Below are positions 1-10,000 of a stretch of DNA of 10,142 bases, piece after piece. Both the position numbers and the translations under genes were made by a program. The notes under the pieces are model-generated. The model did no database searches, was not told where the DNA came from, and saw nothing but the letters and a program-made list of their open reading frames with translations. The stretch lies in assembly GCA_900618425.1 (NCBI GenBank), contig UZAN01044486.1:22489-32630 (forward strand), written 5' to 3'. The DNA comes from Echinostoma caproni (lineage: Eukaryota > Platyhelminthes > Trematoda > Plagiorchiida > Echinostomatidae). How positions within the stretch are numbered: the stretch's first letter is position 1; each line of letters opens with the position of its first letter.

Positions 1-1547
1 AAGTATTTTTCCGACCGCGTTAAGTTGCGTGCATGACTGTTAATAGGCACGGGAAGCGGAATCCTTTTCTCGAGTATCCTATTGGGTACTGGGAGAGCAA
101 TGTGCATTCACTTATAAGCCATGCCTTACTCGAGTGGATCGGTTGAATCTTAGATTGTGTCAGAATACATAGAAAGATGATCAAATTTCGAAACCGGTTA
201 GTATGATGTTCTAATTCAGAAATGCACATGGGACAAATTGTAACCGTTAGTATTGGTCGACTTGAATTGAGTGACTCCACCGATCTGTCCCAGCATCGAA
301 TGGCTGTTTCATTCATCAGTAGGTACTGGGTTCACAGAGGTTCGAAACTTCGTGTCACAAAAAGGACTGCTTAACCTTTTCACCACCGACCTAATTTGTT
401 TAGACTAAGGATGAGCACTGTGCGTCATCAGTCACTACCTTTGAACATACGGGCTTTTATCAGATTGTGATCAATGGTCTTAGTCCTCAAGTCAAATTCA
501 CCGACTTGGAACCTCACTGTTGCAGTTTTTGTCTTTGGTTCATCTGACAGTTGTTTGTCAGCTTTCTTTTCTTCCTGAAAAATCGTTTATTCAATTGAGC
601 ATCCAACACAAAGGCAGTGAATAAAAGGGTTACAAGAAAATATCTATGCCCGATAGGCATGAACTCGTCCAATCAATACGGTTTGGCAGACTCGATGTGT
701 GATCAGATAAAGATTTGTTAGCCACAGGCGAAACTTCACTCATCACCGTACAAGTGAAATCAGTAGCGTAAAACAATGCAAATGACTTTTGAAGCTTGTT
801 CTAGTTCTCCCCATCACCAATATTTCAGTCGAAAGTAGAGAGAGAAAGAGTTAAATGAGAGGTGCTCCCTGCGTCACTTCCATGCACTGCGCATCATCCT
901 TATGCACAACGACCCATTGGGTCTAGTTGCTCAAGTCACCCAATAGGGGACAGCGGTTTTACCTTCTCCGTGTATTCACCATTGGCTGGCTAATAGCGCG
1001 CATCGACAGAGCAATATATACACATGATTCAGTTAGCACGTCCAATTAGTTGATACAGTGTATTATGATACGTATGAACAAAAGAATTTTCTGTAGTAAA
1101 CATAGAGTGTGTAATGGATTACTGTTGGCTTTTTGCTTCTTATGGATATAGAAGAAGGACTTTCTCAAATCTCGTCTCCCAACATCGATAATGTGGTCAT
1201 TGGATGATGTATGCAAAATGAGATGTGGAATTGCAATGATCCGCGTCCGGATTGGTTTTCGGTGTTAGTAATTGGTGAACAAACTATTCGTTGTCTAATT
1301 GCAAGTAATCAAAAACGTCTACGACGAACGACGATGTGTGAGATGGATGACATCATCCCTATAAACTGTGTCAAAAGAACGGTCCGAATTCTCAGATTTC
1401 ATAAAAGACATAAGTCGAATCGAAATCGAAAACGCCTGCATCCATTCAGATACCAAGACTAAGAAAAATTCAAAGTGAAGTGCAAGCGCCAATCTAACCA
1501 AGTCTAGTCTTTCAGTAAATTCAGAAAAATACGTTAGGAATTCCTAA
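1..1547. other. Non-coding, nothing recognised
   Basis: Open frames here are short (up to about 98 codons on the minus strand near 20-316, and about 83 on the plus strand near 1211-1462), without recognisable motifs or exon-like splice signals. I see no tandem repeat, RNA gene or transposon motif. Confidence 0.6.
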
Positions 1548-1934
1548 CCAGATGAAGTCAATCACGTGCAGTTGGAAGCGCTTTCCTGTGACCTTGGATT
1601 CTACATCCCACTCAGGACGATGCGTAAAAAGCTTAGAAAAACAAACGGAATACCATCAACAGTGAAGGTCATTAAGGCCACCATCAAAATATGCAGAAAG
1701 TGTGATGAACATGAAATTGGAGAACTCGGATTGATTCCTTCGAAGCAAGAAGGCCTACTCAAACAATATCTGTTCGCTTTAAAGAAGCTCTGCTCGCTAG
1801 GAGCCTTTGTGATATCGTATCCTGCTATGGGATTGGGGTGTATTTGTTCCATGGATGAAAAAGACTACCAAAAGAACATGGAGCCGATTTTGAATCACCA
1901 CACAAAGAGTCAACCGGAACAAAAGAGTGACTAA
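1548..1934 (+). other. Unexplained open frame of 129 codons including stop
   Basis: This frame is open from just after a TAA (1545-1547) to the TGA at 1932-1934. It has no ATG until 1620, so a conventional product would be about 104 residues. The translation is rich in lysine and glutamate and includes a CRKC pair near the middle and a GLGCIC stretch further on, but I recognise no domain, and the spacing does not fit a known zinc finger. By a rough estimate, a frame of this length is expected about once in several such windows by chance. The sequence ttcctaaccag just before it could serve as a splice acceptor, but the pyrimidine tract is poor. It may be an exon, a decayed repeat or chance; I lean towards chance. 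Confidence 0.15.
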
Positions 1935-2756
1935 CCAGAGGATTTCGAATGGAGAATAGCACCGGGAATTCAATTTCGTCTCACTTCGTTGAGGAAAGGG
2001 CAACCAGTAAAATAAGACCAAGAGGAAATCAAACTCCGCGGGTGTGACTTACGTAAACTTCTTACAGCCTATTTAGCGCTAAACACAATCTGATAAAATA
2101 GAATCTCATCTCACTGAGTGATGACTGATGAAGATACGCGAGCTGAGGAGACGCTACATGATAAAAATATGCTGTGAAGGATACGTTTGAGATGGCACAA
2201 TTAATGACCCGCAGGGATCGATGTTAAAGGGAAACATACGGTTTATCCCGATGATGAATACCTATTTATCAATATTCCTGCTGTGAAGAAAATCATTAAT
2301 CTGTGACTACATTGACGTAAACCAAGTTAGACGGAGTCTACCGATCAATATATTCGAGTAGCCTGTACTACTGTTGACTGCCAGTGCTTCTGTAGTACTT
2401 GGAGTGTACGCGGATCATGAATTTAAATCGCACTGGTAATCAGCTACCAAAGTCTGCAGGTAGCGACACGTGGGAATAAAAGGGCACAAAAGAAGCGGCC
2501 AGTTTATTGTAATAAATCAAGGGAAATAAATGATACATATATGAAAGTCTAATTTACTGGAGGAGGGTTAATCAATCGCTGTTCATTTTGTTCCTTCACA
2601 AGATTCCTGTTTGAACATCACATCATAAATGCTTCTTCCACTGACTTTCAAATTGCCCCTGAGATCGGTAGTTTTCAGAAGTCGTTACTCAGGCAAGTAG
2701 AAATTCTTCTATCGAGCTACGGGGATGGATAATCCTCTTCTGCAAAACAAGTCTAA
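1935..2756. other. Non-coding, nothing recognised
   Basis: All six frames are closed by frequent stops and no repeat or RNA gene is visible. The stretch ends at the tRNA-like sequence. If that sequence heads a SINE, this region should be ordinary flanking DNA. Confidence 0.6.
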
Positions 2757-2829
2757 GGTTAGTAGCCAAGCGGTAAAGGTCACCAACTTATCGACCCAGA
2801 AAATCTACGTTCGACTCCCACAACTACCA
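2757..2829 (+). repeat. Degenerate tRNA-like sequence (tRNA-derived SINE head or tRNA pseudogene)
   Basis: An A-box match TAGCCAAGCGG (2763-2773) and a B-box match CGTTCGACTCC (2808-2818, 10 of 11 against GGTTCGANTCC) are spaced as in a tRNA. The ends can pair: GGT-AGT (2757-2763, with T2760 bulged) against ACTACC (2823-2828). A short D-stem, GCC (2765-2767) with GGT (2778-2780), encloses a ten-base loop carrying the usual GG. The 3' half of the T-stem, CCCAC (2817-2821), is intact, but its partner is missing and would be explained by loss of about four bases just before the B-box. No proper anticodon stem forms. It is therefore not a working tRNA, but the internal polymerase III promoter boxes are well preserved. 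The D-loop wording resembles leucine or serine tRNAs. A SINE is the likeliest source, but the body and 3' end of such an element are not defined. Confidence 0.55.
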
Positions 2830-5269
2830 CCCTACTTTTCCCACTTTCTTTATCTTGTATGACAGCCCTTCGACTGACCGCTTCTCCCTTCCTCAAAATT
2901 AAATCTTGAGATCAAAGGAGGCAAAATAAATCGACAAAAAAGAAAATGAATCGATACCAATTTCAGTGTGAGTGTGGTGAACCAAAGTAGGCAGAACGGG
3001 AAGAAAGCTTTGTCACTGGAGCACATTCCCACTGGAGGCTGCTAAACCTATTTCTGCGGAGCGCTGCCAACACATAGCTCCAGCTTTGGCGAGTGTTAGA
3101 CAATCAGAGATGATGCAGCATTGTGGCAACTGAGAAAAGCATACGAGATCATCAACGTGACTGATAACGATAGACTGCGAAGCCTCTGAGGTGGGCACAT
3201 TCAACTGCTGCACGCATCCTAACCTCGTAACCGCTCCCAATATCTGTGAATATTTGCAGCTGTGGTTTCAAGAAGTATGTATTAGCTTTTCTGTGCAATG
3301 GAAGCATTCAATTAAGGTTAACTTTGCTCACAGAGCTGTCAATCATAACCATGAGTTAACAACTTTTCTTATAAGCGGATGATTGACATGGAACCGATAC
3401 AGTGATCGAATTCCTGTTGTCGATTGGATCGATCAAGGAGGCCTGATCACCCGGGTTGGATCAGTACAACTCGGTTTGCGTCGCTAAATCAAATTATAAC
3501 TTCCAATTGATGCAGCACACCTAATGTATGGAAGTCCAAGGTAAAATAAACGAAGAGGAAATCAGAATTGTGCTGCTTTTGCCTGCCGAACGCTCCGTTT
3601 CTGAATCCCCATTTAAACTCACGAGCTTTAGCCTAGCCAACCTGGCAGTATTCTGCCCACAAGCAAACCATACGTGCCTTTCTCTGTTACGGTTAGTAGC
3701 ATCTAACTCACTTACAAAACATCTAATCGTAGCATTGATTCTTCATTGAACTGGCTCTAAAATGGCTATCTATCCAATGGTCACCCGGTTATTGTAACGA
3801 AAATACGCTTCCCGGGTACAAGAATATGAATGAACTGGCAAATGATTACCGGATACGCGTACCTGACGAACGGCAAGAACCGTAAAACCGGTCATGTGCT
3901 TCCAGGGATATTTTGTCCAGTCATTCACATACGCATATTTGAATTATGATAACATCTATTACTCAGTTTGAGTTTTTGAAAACCATCCAAAAGCTATGGC
4001 CGATTATGATACTCTTTCAGCATTCTATATGTAGCACTTAGAGAGGTGCCACTGCTGAGGTGAAATAATACCCCTAATTTATCTCCAGTACAATTGGACG
4101 TGCTGCACAAATTCAATATTTGCATTGCCCTAAGTGATGCTAGCCGAGTTGCATTGATTCACATATGAGGATCGAATTAACTCAATTGTTCCAATTGATA
4201 ATAAGGCCGCGGCTAGTGTAGCGTTCGGCGCCATCCAATTGCTTGTGTGAGCTTATTCCGCATTGATCAACAATTTTATTGCCTGAAGTCAATGGACGTA
4301 CCAATTAGGTCATGTGTATTGATTACTCTGTCGATCTGAACTATTGATCAACCCATCACACCCAAAGGTGAATAACGCAACGGCATTACCGATACCCGAA
4401 TGAGGCGTGCATTAAGGTAAAGTGAGCCTAAGTGATGACCAGTTGGGGGGCACCGCATAATAAACAATTTTTATGAAAGCAACTATAATTCATCATACAG
4501 AATTGAAGAATTCCTAAAAGGAATCAACAGGTAATATCGTATATTGAGTTCAAAATCTTGAGGGATGTCGGTCTGAAACTCACCAGTTTAATGCTGAATG
4601 CAGTTTTACACCGATTTTGTCGAGGGTACAAATGCACAACTGTTACAAACTTTTCGCACGCAGCTCCAGCATTGCGCTTTCAGCCTATGGATACGACCCC
4701 CGTTTAGAATATCTAACAAATCAGTCACTCAGTGCTAACTTCTTAAGATAACCACTGGTTTGATTGGTCATGCGTTCAAAATGACTAATCGTGCGGTGGT
4801 GTGTGGAAAAAATCAGTGCATTGTTTTATACCACGATGATTCATTGATTCGTTTCGATTGTTTTCTCTTTGCGGCCTTTCATAATACTTATAGCGGTCTA
4901 CAATTGCTAGCTACGGTCGTGATACTCATTGAAGTTCCTCTGCAAATTGTCCGCATGAAATTCAACACTGACTTTCGCCGATTGAAAAAGAAACAAATAA
5001 CATCGCTCACAGAGCTCGGAAAATATACTGTAGAGGAAGAGACATAGTACTAGTCTGTATCGATCAGAACCACGTGTTGTATGCGAAATGTTGGCACTCT
5101 TTCGAACTGCATGTGTGTTCCAGTCATACAAAGGTTCTTAGTAGCTGCACCGATGAAACCTCTTCACTTTGCGGGACAATTTACGTCGCTGATGAATGAG
5201 ATACGGCCGCAACGCTCAGAAAAATATCGTTTTACATTGTCTTTATTGTTCATATTTTTTTAAACCTCA

Positions 5270-5288
5270 CTTTAGGAAACGCCTAAAG
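5270..5288. repeat. Perfect 7-bp hairpin
   Basis: CTTTAGG (5270-5276) and CCTAAAG (5282-5288) are exact inverted repeats around a five-base AAACG loop. A T-run (about 5255-5261) lies just upstream on the plus strand. Read on the minus strand this is a hairpin followed shortly by A residues, not a terminator. A short stem like this can arise by chance in 10 kb. Confidence 0.3.
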
Positions 5289-5927
5289 GATAATCGAACC
5301 ATTGATCTGGTTTCTGATGGTTCCATTCATCCTAATCGAGCAACTCACCAATTTGACTGATCATTATTAATCATACAGAGGGTGAATCTTTGGAATCCCG
5401 GGGAGTTAAAACCGAGTACACGAGCTCCTCAAGACATTCGGTGTCGTTTATTGAATAACGTAAAGTGACTCATCGGTGTGCGCAAATATCAAACAGATAG
5501 AGATTAACAGTGTCCTAAAATATCTTAAGCTAGACGACGCACTCATCAAAATAAATTTGGTATAAACACACACACAGACTCAGTCTGAGTTGTGGTAAAC
5601 TACGCAAAATCTCGTCACTGGGTGAAAATGAGGAGATGCTATTTGAACCACTGAAAAAAGAAAACAAATTTTATGCCCCTTAGTTTACTGCAAACTCACT
5701 TAAAGCAAAATATGGTACCTTTAAAGTGATCAATAAAAAGTGTACAAAATGCATTCAGCGTGCCTCAGTTTTTCTCTGCTATTGCTTTTGTTTTTTTCAC
5801 GATGGACTGTGCGTGCGATCATAAAATAGGGTGCGCTTATGTCTTCTCCTCTTAGGCTCGTGTATCGATTTTGATTTTGGCCTAGGTTGATCGAGTGTGT
5901 TGCGGATAATGTGTCCGAGGGACGCGA

Positions 5928-5939
5928 ACTGCATGCAGT
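5928..5939. repeat. 12-bp perfect palindrome
   Basis: ACTGCATGCAGT is its own reverse complement. It sits in a locally CpG-containing patch with GATCGATC a few bases downstream (about 5951-5958). No protein-binding site is implied by the sequence alone. Confidence 0.3.
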
Positions 5940-6025
5940 GCACTTCCGGATCGATCGGCAAAAACGATCACTAGGGAATCAAATGTGATGACTTTTACCA
6001 CTCAAAACTAAAAATAAAAGCATCA

Positions 6026-6220
6026 ATGAAAAATAATTTAAATTGGATTCTCGAATTCGAATTTACACAAAATTTCGAAGACACTGGAGCCCAGTTTGTG
6101 GGTATTACTGAGGGTTCTTTTATTTGCATAGACAGGCCTCACCAGAAACCGAAAGCATTTTTCAATTGTGTTCAAATAGTTGAAGGATGTGGAAAAGATT
6201 TACCAGGTTTAAAACTGTAA
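6026..6220 (+). other. Short unexplained ATG open frame, 64 codons
   Basis: An ATG-initiated frame gives a product with fairly even amino-acid composition, including the stretches GAQFVGITEGSFICIDR and CVQIVEGCGKDLPG. There is no signal peptide, membrane segment or recognised motif. A possible splice donor, CAG followed by GTTTAA, lies inside the end of the frame (about 6205-6211), but no convincing acceptor precedes the start. The length is ordinary for chance in this DNA. Confidence 0.1.
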
Positions 6221-8460
6221 AAGCTAATCTCCACATACTGTTTAAACCCAATTCGGTGTAAGACTGATTTATCTAAGTTCAGTGAAAACGGTGTGGTTAG
6301 TTTCAGAATGCCAATGTTTTTTGTCTGGTACAATTTAATTCATTATCTCCAACATATTACTTAAGTAGTATTTCGAGGGATAAATCATTATTATTGACAG
6401 TGCGTTTTTGCATTCCTGACATGATGTTTGGTGCGATTTGATGATGGCAATAAGAAAGTCACAATCGTTTATTGACGGTAGAACTAAGAAAAGTGGTAAC
6501 TAACCATAAGGAAAATATTTCGCTGTGCGTTAAACGATAGGTTGCCAAATCATGAAGCGGTCAGATCATTTGTCCCCCTCTATTTCACACATTCCTTCAA
6601 TAAATGTGTCGAAAATCCAGTTCCTCATACATCTGCCTTTCCATGCTCGTGTGTGCACTTTCTAATGTTCACATGGTTCCCGCATCCGAACGATAGAGTT
6701 ATAATCCATTTCAATTCTTGGGTGGTTTACTGCTGGTCTGCATTCATTTTGACAACACATCATGAGATCCGTTCCTTTTCACGTCGATGATCAAATCGAT
6801 ACAACCAGGTGGATACATTTACTCACCAATCAGGAAATTTTACCAGTTATTGGATTCGGATTCTATAGTTTGTGATGGTCGGCATACTTCATTAAATAGT
6901 CTGTGCCCACATTTCATCAAATTAACCAAATCAACCATCACAAACAGCGGAGAGGGTGATTCAGTTTTTGCAAATCGATGTCAAATGTGTTCAGCTCCCG
7001 GGAGCAGTGTTCCATCCTGACTGTCTCTATAAATTCCTGTCATTAGTCTTGACCGATAAAATTTAATACAGTGGCCACGACTACGATGTTGCCGGAAAGA
7101 AATAAAAATCCCACTCATAGTGAGAGACCTTGTGTACCTTGGAAATAATAAAACAGAATGGATTACGTTGCCTAGGCACAATGCATTCTTGCCTACATTC
7201 CCCTTTTTATGGTATGTCTTTAATGAAATCACAATGGGGACTCTTCGATTAACTGCAGTAAACTTATCTGCTTTCAGTCTTATTTGGAACTGAGGCATTT
7301 TCAATCATTCTGCGCCTTTCTTAGTCAGGGAAAGCACAATTCCTCCCAGACCAGGACATTTGCCAGTCATTTACCGGCTTCTATGACCCCAGTTTCTTAC
7401 CGCCCAGATTGGTTTCAAAGCGCATGCCCGCAGTCAGGCGAGTTTCATTTAATTGCACCACTCTGGCCAAGATGACTGCTTGTTCATTGATTAGCATCAA
7501 GACCCAGTGTTTCCAAAAATGTTGCATTTAACCAGTGTCATCTGGTCACGAAATCGATAGGAACACTTATTTAGGTTGTGTATAGAAACGCTGACTGAAT
7601 CAGGGTGTCGAAGATACTGTACTATCGATACACAGAAAGCCGTTACCGGAAAACATGTTGTTATCATCACAAATGCCAACATTTCCGTAAGAAAAAGCTG
7701 CATACGTTTTTTGTTCGTTGAGTGCACTGTGCCCTACTGAAGACTTAACCAGACTCGTTTTTCTCACCCAATTTGAACTAACTTGTTTATGACCACTTTG
7801 CATGCGCAATTTGTTCATGCGTTGTTATTATTTGACCGATTTCTACCAATTTTCATTAATCAAATTTTAAATAGAAGCTGTGATCCAATCGTTGGGGATT
7901 TTACTTTACTTTTCAATCATTGGGTGTGACATCTGTGTCGCTCTCCCGCACGAGATGAATATATGCTAGGCAGAATGTTCACCAATCACCTTTTTCTTTA
8001 TCGGAGAAACCCTTGAATGTTCACTGGAGATAACCGTCTATATTTGGTTTGACCTCCAAGTTTGTTCCCATTGTGTCTATAAATCTTCCTCTCGATCGGA
8101 TTGATCAGGCTCACTTCCGCAACTTCTTACTCACAAACATTTCTCTTCTCGAAAAGCTCTCAGAATGACTTCCTCATGGGCTACATCTGTTCCTGTGACA
8201 ATATTCACTTTTGATCCCCCTTTTACTCAAGCAGTTAATGCAAGTTGTATTTTTTATTGCCCAGTTCAAACTCTGCATGAGTCAAACGGTTGCATGTCCT
8301 CTCCCCTACCAGACAAGGGAAAAGTAAGCCAAATTATGCTTTATGTACCCAATAGGGTGGATTTTCAGCAATTTCAACCAGTGGCAGTGAAGAAAATGTT
8401 GAGCATTGAGTAAAAACCTTGAAGTTTCATAAATGAAAAACAAACGGATATGATAAAAAG
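6221..8460. other. Non-coding, mostly nothing recognised
   Basis: This stretch contains the doubtful minus-strand patch at 7280-7510 and several frames of 63 to 107 codons with no recognisable domain (for example 6981-7304, minus, and 8165-8413, plus). The part immediately below 8461 should include the 3' untranslated region of the retrotransposon, but I cannot find its end: there is no clear AATAAA signal, A-tail or short tandem repeat. Confidence 0.55.
7280..7510 (-). other. Possible decayed repeat: protein-like frame with weak tRNA-like boxes
   Basis: On the minus strand, one frame from about 7510 to 7280 reads as protein-like sequence (for example LARVVQLNETRLTAG and MRFETNLGGKKLG) broken by two stops, and an adjacent frame stays open down to 6981. 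I cannot assign it to a family. The same strand has a loose polymerase III A-box, TGGCCAGAGTGG (7469-7458, one extra base), and a loose B-box, GCTTTGAAACC (7421-7411, 8 of 11), about 50 bases apart. Either reading would make it an old repeat. Neither is strong, and both could be coincidence. Confidence 0.2.
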
Positions 8461-9147
8461 CTAAGGTGACAGGTGATTTTCAAAGTTATTACCGGTAGTT
8501 GCTTGATTTACTATGATACGATCAAAATAAAGGATGATGCTGTTTCTGTATGTGGTGGGACGTGCACGAAGAATCCTAAATTTGGAATGGATAATCGTGT
8601 GAGATATGGATTTGTTGAGATGAACATGTATGCAGTGTTGGTCATTTGGCAGTATATGGTTAATTAGTATATCATATGAATCAAAATGTTGGGGAAATAT
8701 GAAATCAGTTAAAATGGTCTTTGAAATACCACTGCAATGGATGAGAGGTTTAAGAGATCAAGAAAAGAAAATGAAGTCATGCTCCTAGAGACCGGCAAAA
8801 AATACGAGGGAACAGTGCAACCAGTGTGGAAGAATGCAGGCTCTCACAAATTTAAGAATTATGTTTAGGGGAACGCCGAGGTTTCGAAGAATAAAAGCGT
8901 AGAAGGATAACCCACTAACCTTAATGTAAATGTTTTCAATATGCTCGAACCAAGAAAGGTTGTGTGGAAATGTAACTATAAAATATTTGCCAGAGTCCGC
9001 TTTGGGGATAACATTACTGTTAACAGCAAGTTCAGGCTGATCGCTAACATGGGTATGGCAGTGAATGCCTGTGTTGAAGCTAAAAGGAACATCCACACAT
9101 TTGTCGATATTGAGCATCAAAGATCGGGGCGTAGACCAATCATGCAT
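8461..9147 (-). pseudogene. Reverse transcriptase C-terminal fragment, broken by two stops
   Basis: One minus-strand frame runs 228 codons plus a final TAG, with in-frame stops at codon 121 (TAG, 8785-8787) and codon 130 (TGA, 8758-8760). Landmarks in order: LNIDKC (residues 12-17), the palm-end motif that follows the catalytic box in this family; GKYFIVTFPHNLSW (53-66), the degenerate form of the family's KxLGVxFxxxLxW block; HIENI (69-73); ILRNLGVP (86-93); ACILPHWLHCS (103-113), the block ending in a family-typical GL; then, after the stops, SGIS (139-142) and the tail KFRILRARPTTYRNS (189-203), matching the arginine-rich, YxNS-containing C-terminus of CR1-like proteins. The same frame is kept across both stops, so point mutations rather than indels broke this part; the TGA could come from CGA by CpG decay. 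The catalytic aspartates lie outside the fragment, so it cannot be active. It is not a host gene. Confidence 0.85.
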
Positions 9148-9172
9148 CAGCTATCGAACACTTGTCCAGGTT
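9143..9172 (-). pseudogene. Frameshifted continuation of the RT fragment
   Basis: Just upstream of the RT fragment its own frame is closed by a stop, while another minus-strand frame reads NLDKCSIAD before a TGA. Family members usually have a short stretch of the type xLDxxxxW immediately before the LNxxKC motif, so this fits a small indel near 9145. Only about ten codons support it. Further upstream no RT motif is visible in any frame. Confidence 0.4.
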
Positions 9173-9189
9173 TATCATGGTTGAACTAA

Positions 9190-10000
9190 AACAATCAAGT
9201 GCATTATTCTCTGGTTGAATTCTGGAGACTGACAACAGTAAGCATCTGTGGTACAGCAACCGACTTCGTTGTGAAAGGAATAAACCACGGTCAGAGGAGG
9301 GAATGGAGCTGGATGCACCCAGTATCGCATTCGTTCACAAATTGCGGGTCACTCTACCTGCCCAATATTCCAATATTTTCAATTTGGAGGCGCTGTCTCA
9401 TTGAGATGTACAGAAACAACCTGTTAATTGCCGTTCGTCCTTTGCTGGCAATCTGGATGGTTTGTACCTACTCACAATCAGCTTCGTTGTAAACGAGTTC
9501 CTTTTAGCACTACAAACTTTTTGGGACAGGTTACAATCAATGCGAATACACAGCATCCAAATCTTCTGTTTTACAAACTTTCCCTTTCATTGCCTTAATA
9601 TTGCCTGCTTTAAATTTGGCTGAAAATATGTACCCTGAAACGAGCACAGCAGTCATTGAACGTGCGCAATGATCCATTACTGGTTGCTTACAAGCCAAAC
9701 AGCTCCACTTTGAACGTAGCCTCCACTCATTTTCATTCCATAGGAAATATTTGAAGGACTCTAATAACTCAATTGACTGTTTTTTTTGTTTAGTTCTCAA
9801 ATGATTGTTGGAGCAAAAACTGAATCGTCCAAGTAATTCCACAGAGCATATTTCAGCCAAAAAACAGAGTAGCAAACAAGCTCGTATTCAGAGATTCGTA
9901 TTTATGCCAATACATTTCAATACATGTAGCACTTTTTGGGAACAAAACTGTCTTGGGAAAATAGAATTAAATAAAATCACAGATTACTAGAAACGATTTC
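9190..10000. other. Non-coding, nothing recognised upstream of the RT fragment
   Basis: If the retrotransposon copy were longer, this stretch would hold its catalytic RT core in minus orientation. I read the minus-strand frames across about 9180-9540 and saw no GVPQG, FADD or other RT block. A 112-codon minus-strand frame (9537-9875) and a 97-codon plus-strand frame (9199-9492) have no recognisable motif. The simplest reading is flanking DNA beyond a 5' truncation near 9175-9190. Confidence 0.5.

Larger units (their letters stand above)
2830..6025. other. Non-coding, nothing recognised apart from small palindromes
   Basis: The longest frames are about 95 codons (4760-5047, plus) and about 75 codons (3013-3240, minus), and neither matches a family I know. 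If the tRNA-like sequence upstream belongs to a SINE, its body would lie in the first few hundred bases here, but I cannot see its boundary. Short features include CTGATC (3443-3448) inverted at 3459-3464 and a (CA)5 run at 5567-5576. None is beyond what chance allows. Confidence 0.55.
8461..9172 (-). mobile_element. 5'-truncated CR1/Jockey-type non-LTR retrotransposon (LINE) remnant
   Basis: This is the 3' portion of the main ORF of an autonomous non-LTR element, which in life encodes an endonuclease and a reverse transcriptase and inserts by target-primed reverse transcription. What remains is the end of the RT palm, the thumb region and the conserved C-terminal tail, ending at a TAG (8461-8463) that I take as the native stop. 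No endonuclease and no FADD catalytic box are visible upstream, so the copy is 5'-truncated, as is usual for LINEs, or is decayed beyond recognition there. The recognisable 5' limit is about 9172 and the 3' end lies somewhere below 8461. I saw no clear poly(A) tail, 3' microsatellite or target-site duplication. CR1 versus another Jockey-superfamily clade is not resolved. Confidence 0.82.

Noticed and set aside
3145..3159. HVDDL on the minus strand, resembling the YVDD box of a reverse transcriptase.
   Set aside because: None of the flanking RT blocks are present in that frame, and four-residue matches occur by chance.
4081..4260. Several CAATTG sites and other short direct repeats such as CCTAAGTGATG (also near 4430).
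   Set aside because: Repeats of this length are expected many times by chance in 10 kb.
5189..5222. Hammerhead-ribozyme-like core: CTGATGA followed by GAAA with a possible TGAG/CTCA stem between.
   Set aside because: Hammerheads occur in flatworm repeats, so I checked it. The stem II closing pair next to the core is not the required G-C, an extra base intervenes, and no matching stem I strand with a cleavage triplet is present on either side.
5291..5350. Minus-strand B-box-like GGTTCGATT with a loose A-box near 5350-5341.
   Set aside because: The A-box is poor, the spacing is long and neither acceptor nor T-stem pairing is found.
9190..9300. A VPQ triplet on the minus strand upstream of the RT fragment that might be a relic of the GVPQG block.
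   Set aside because: The distance to LNIDKC is about 25 codons too short, no FADD box lies between, and surrounding residues do not fit the family.
9537..9875. 112-codon minus-strand open frame as an upstream part of the same retrotransposon ORF.
   Set aside because: No endonuclease, RT or other motif is visible, and the length is about what chance would give.
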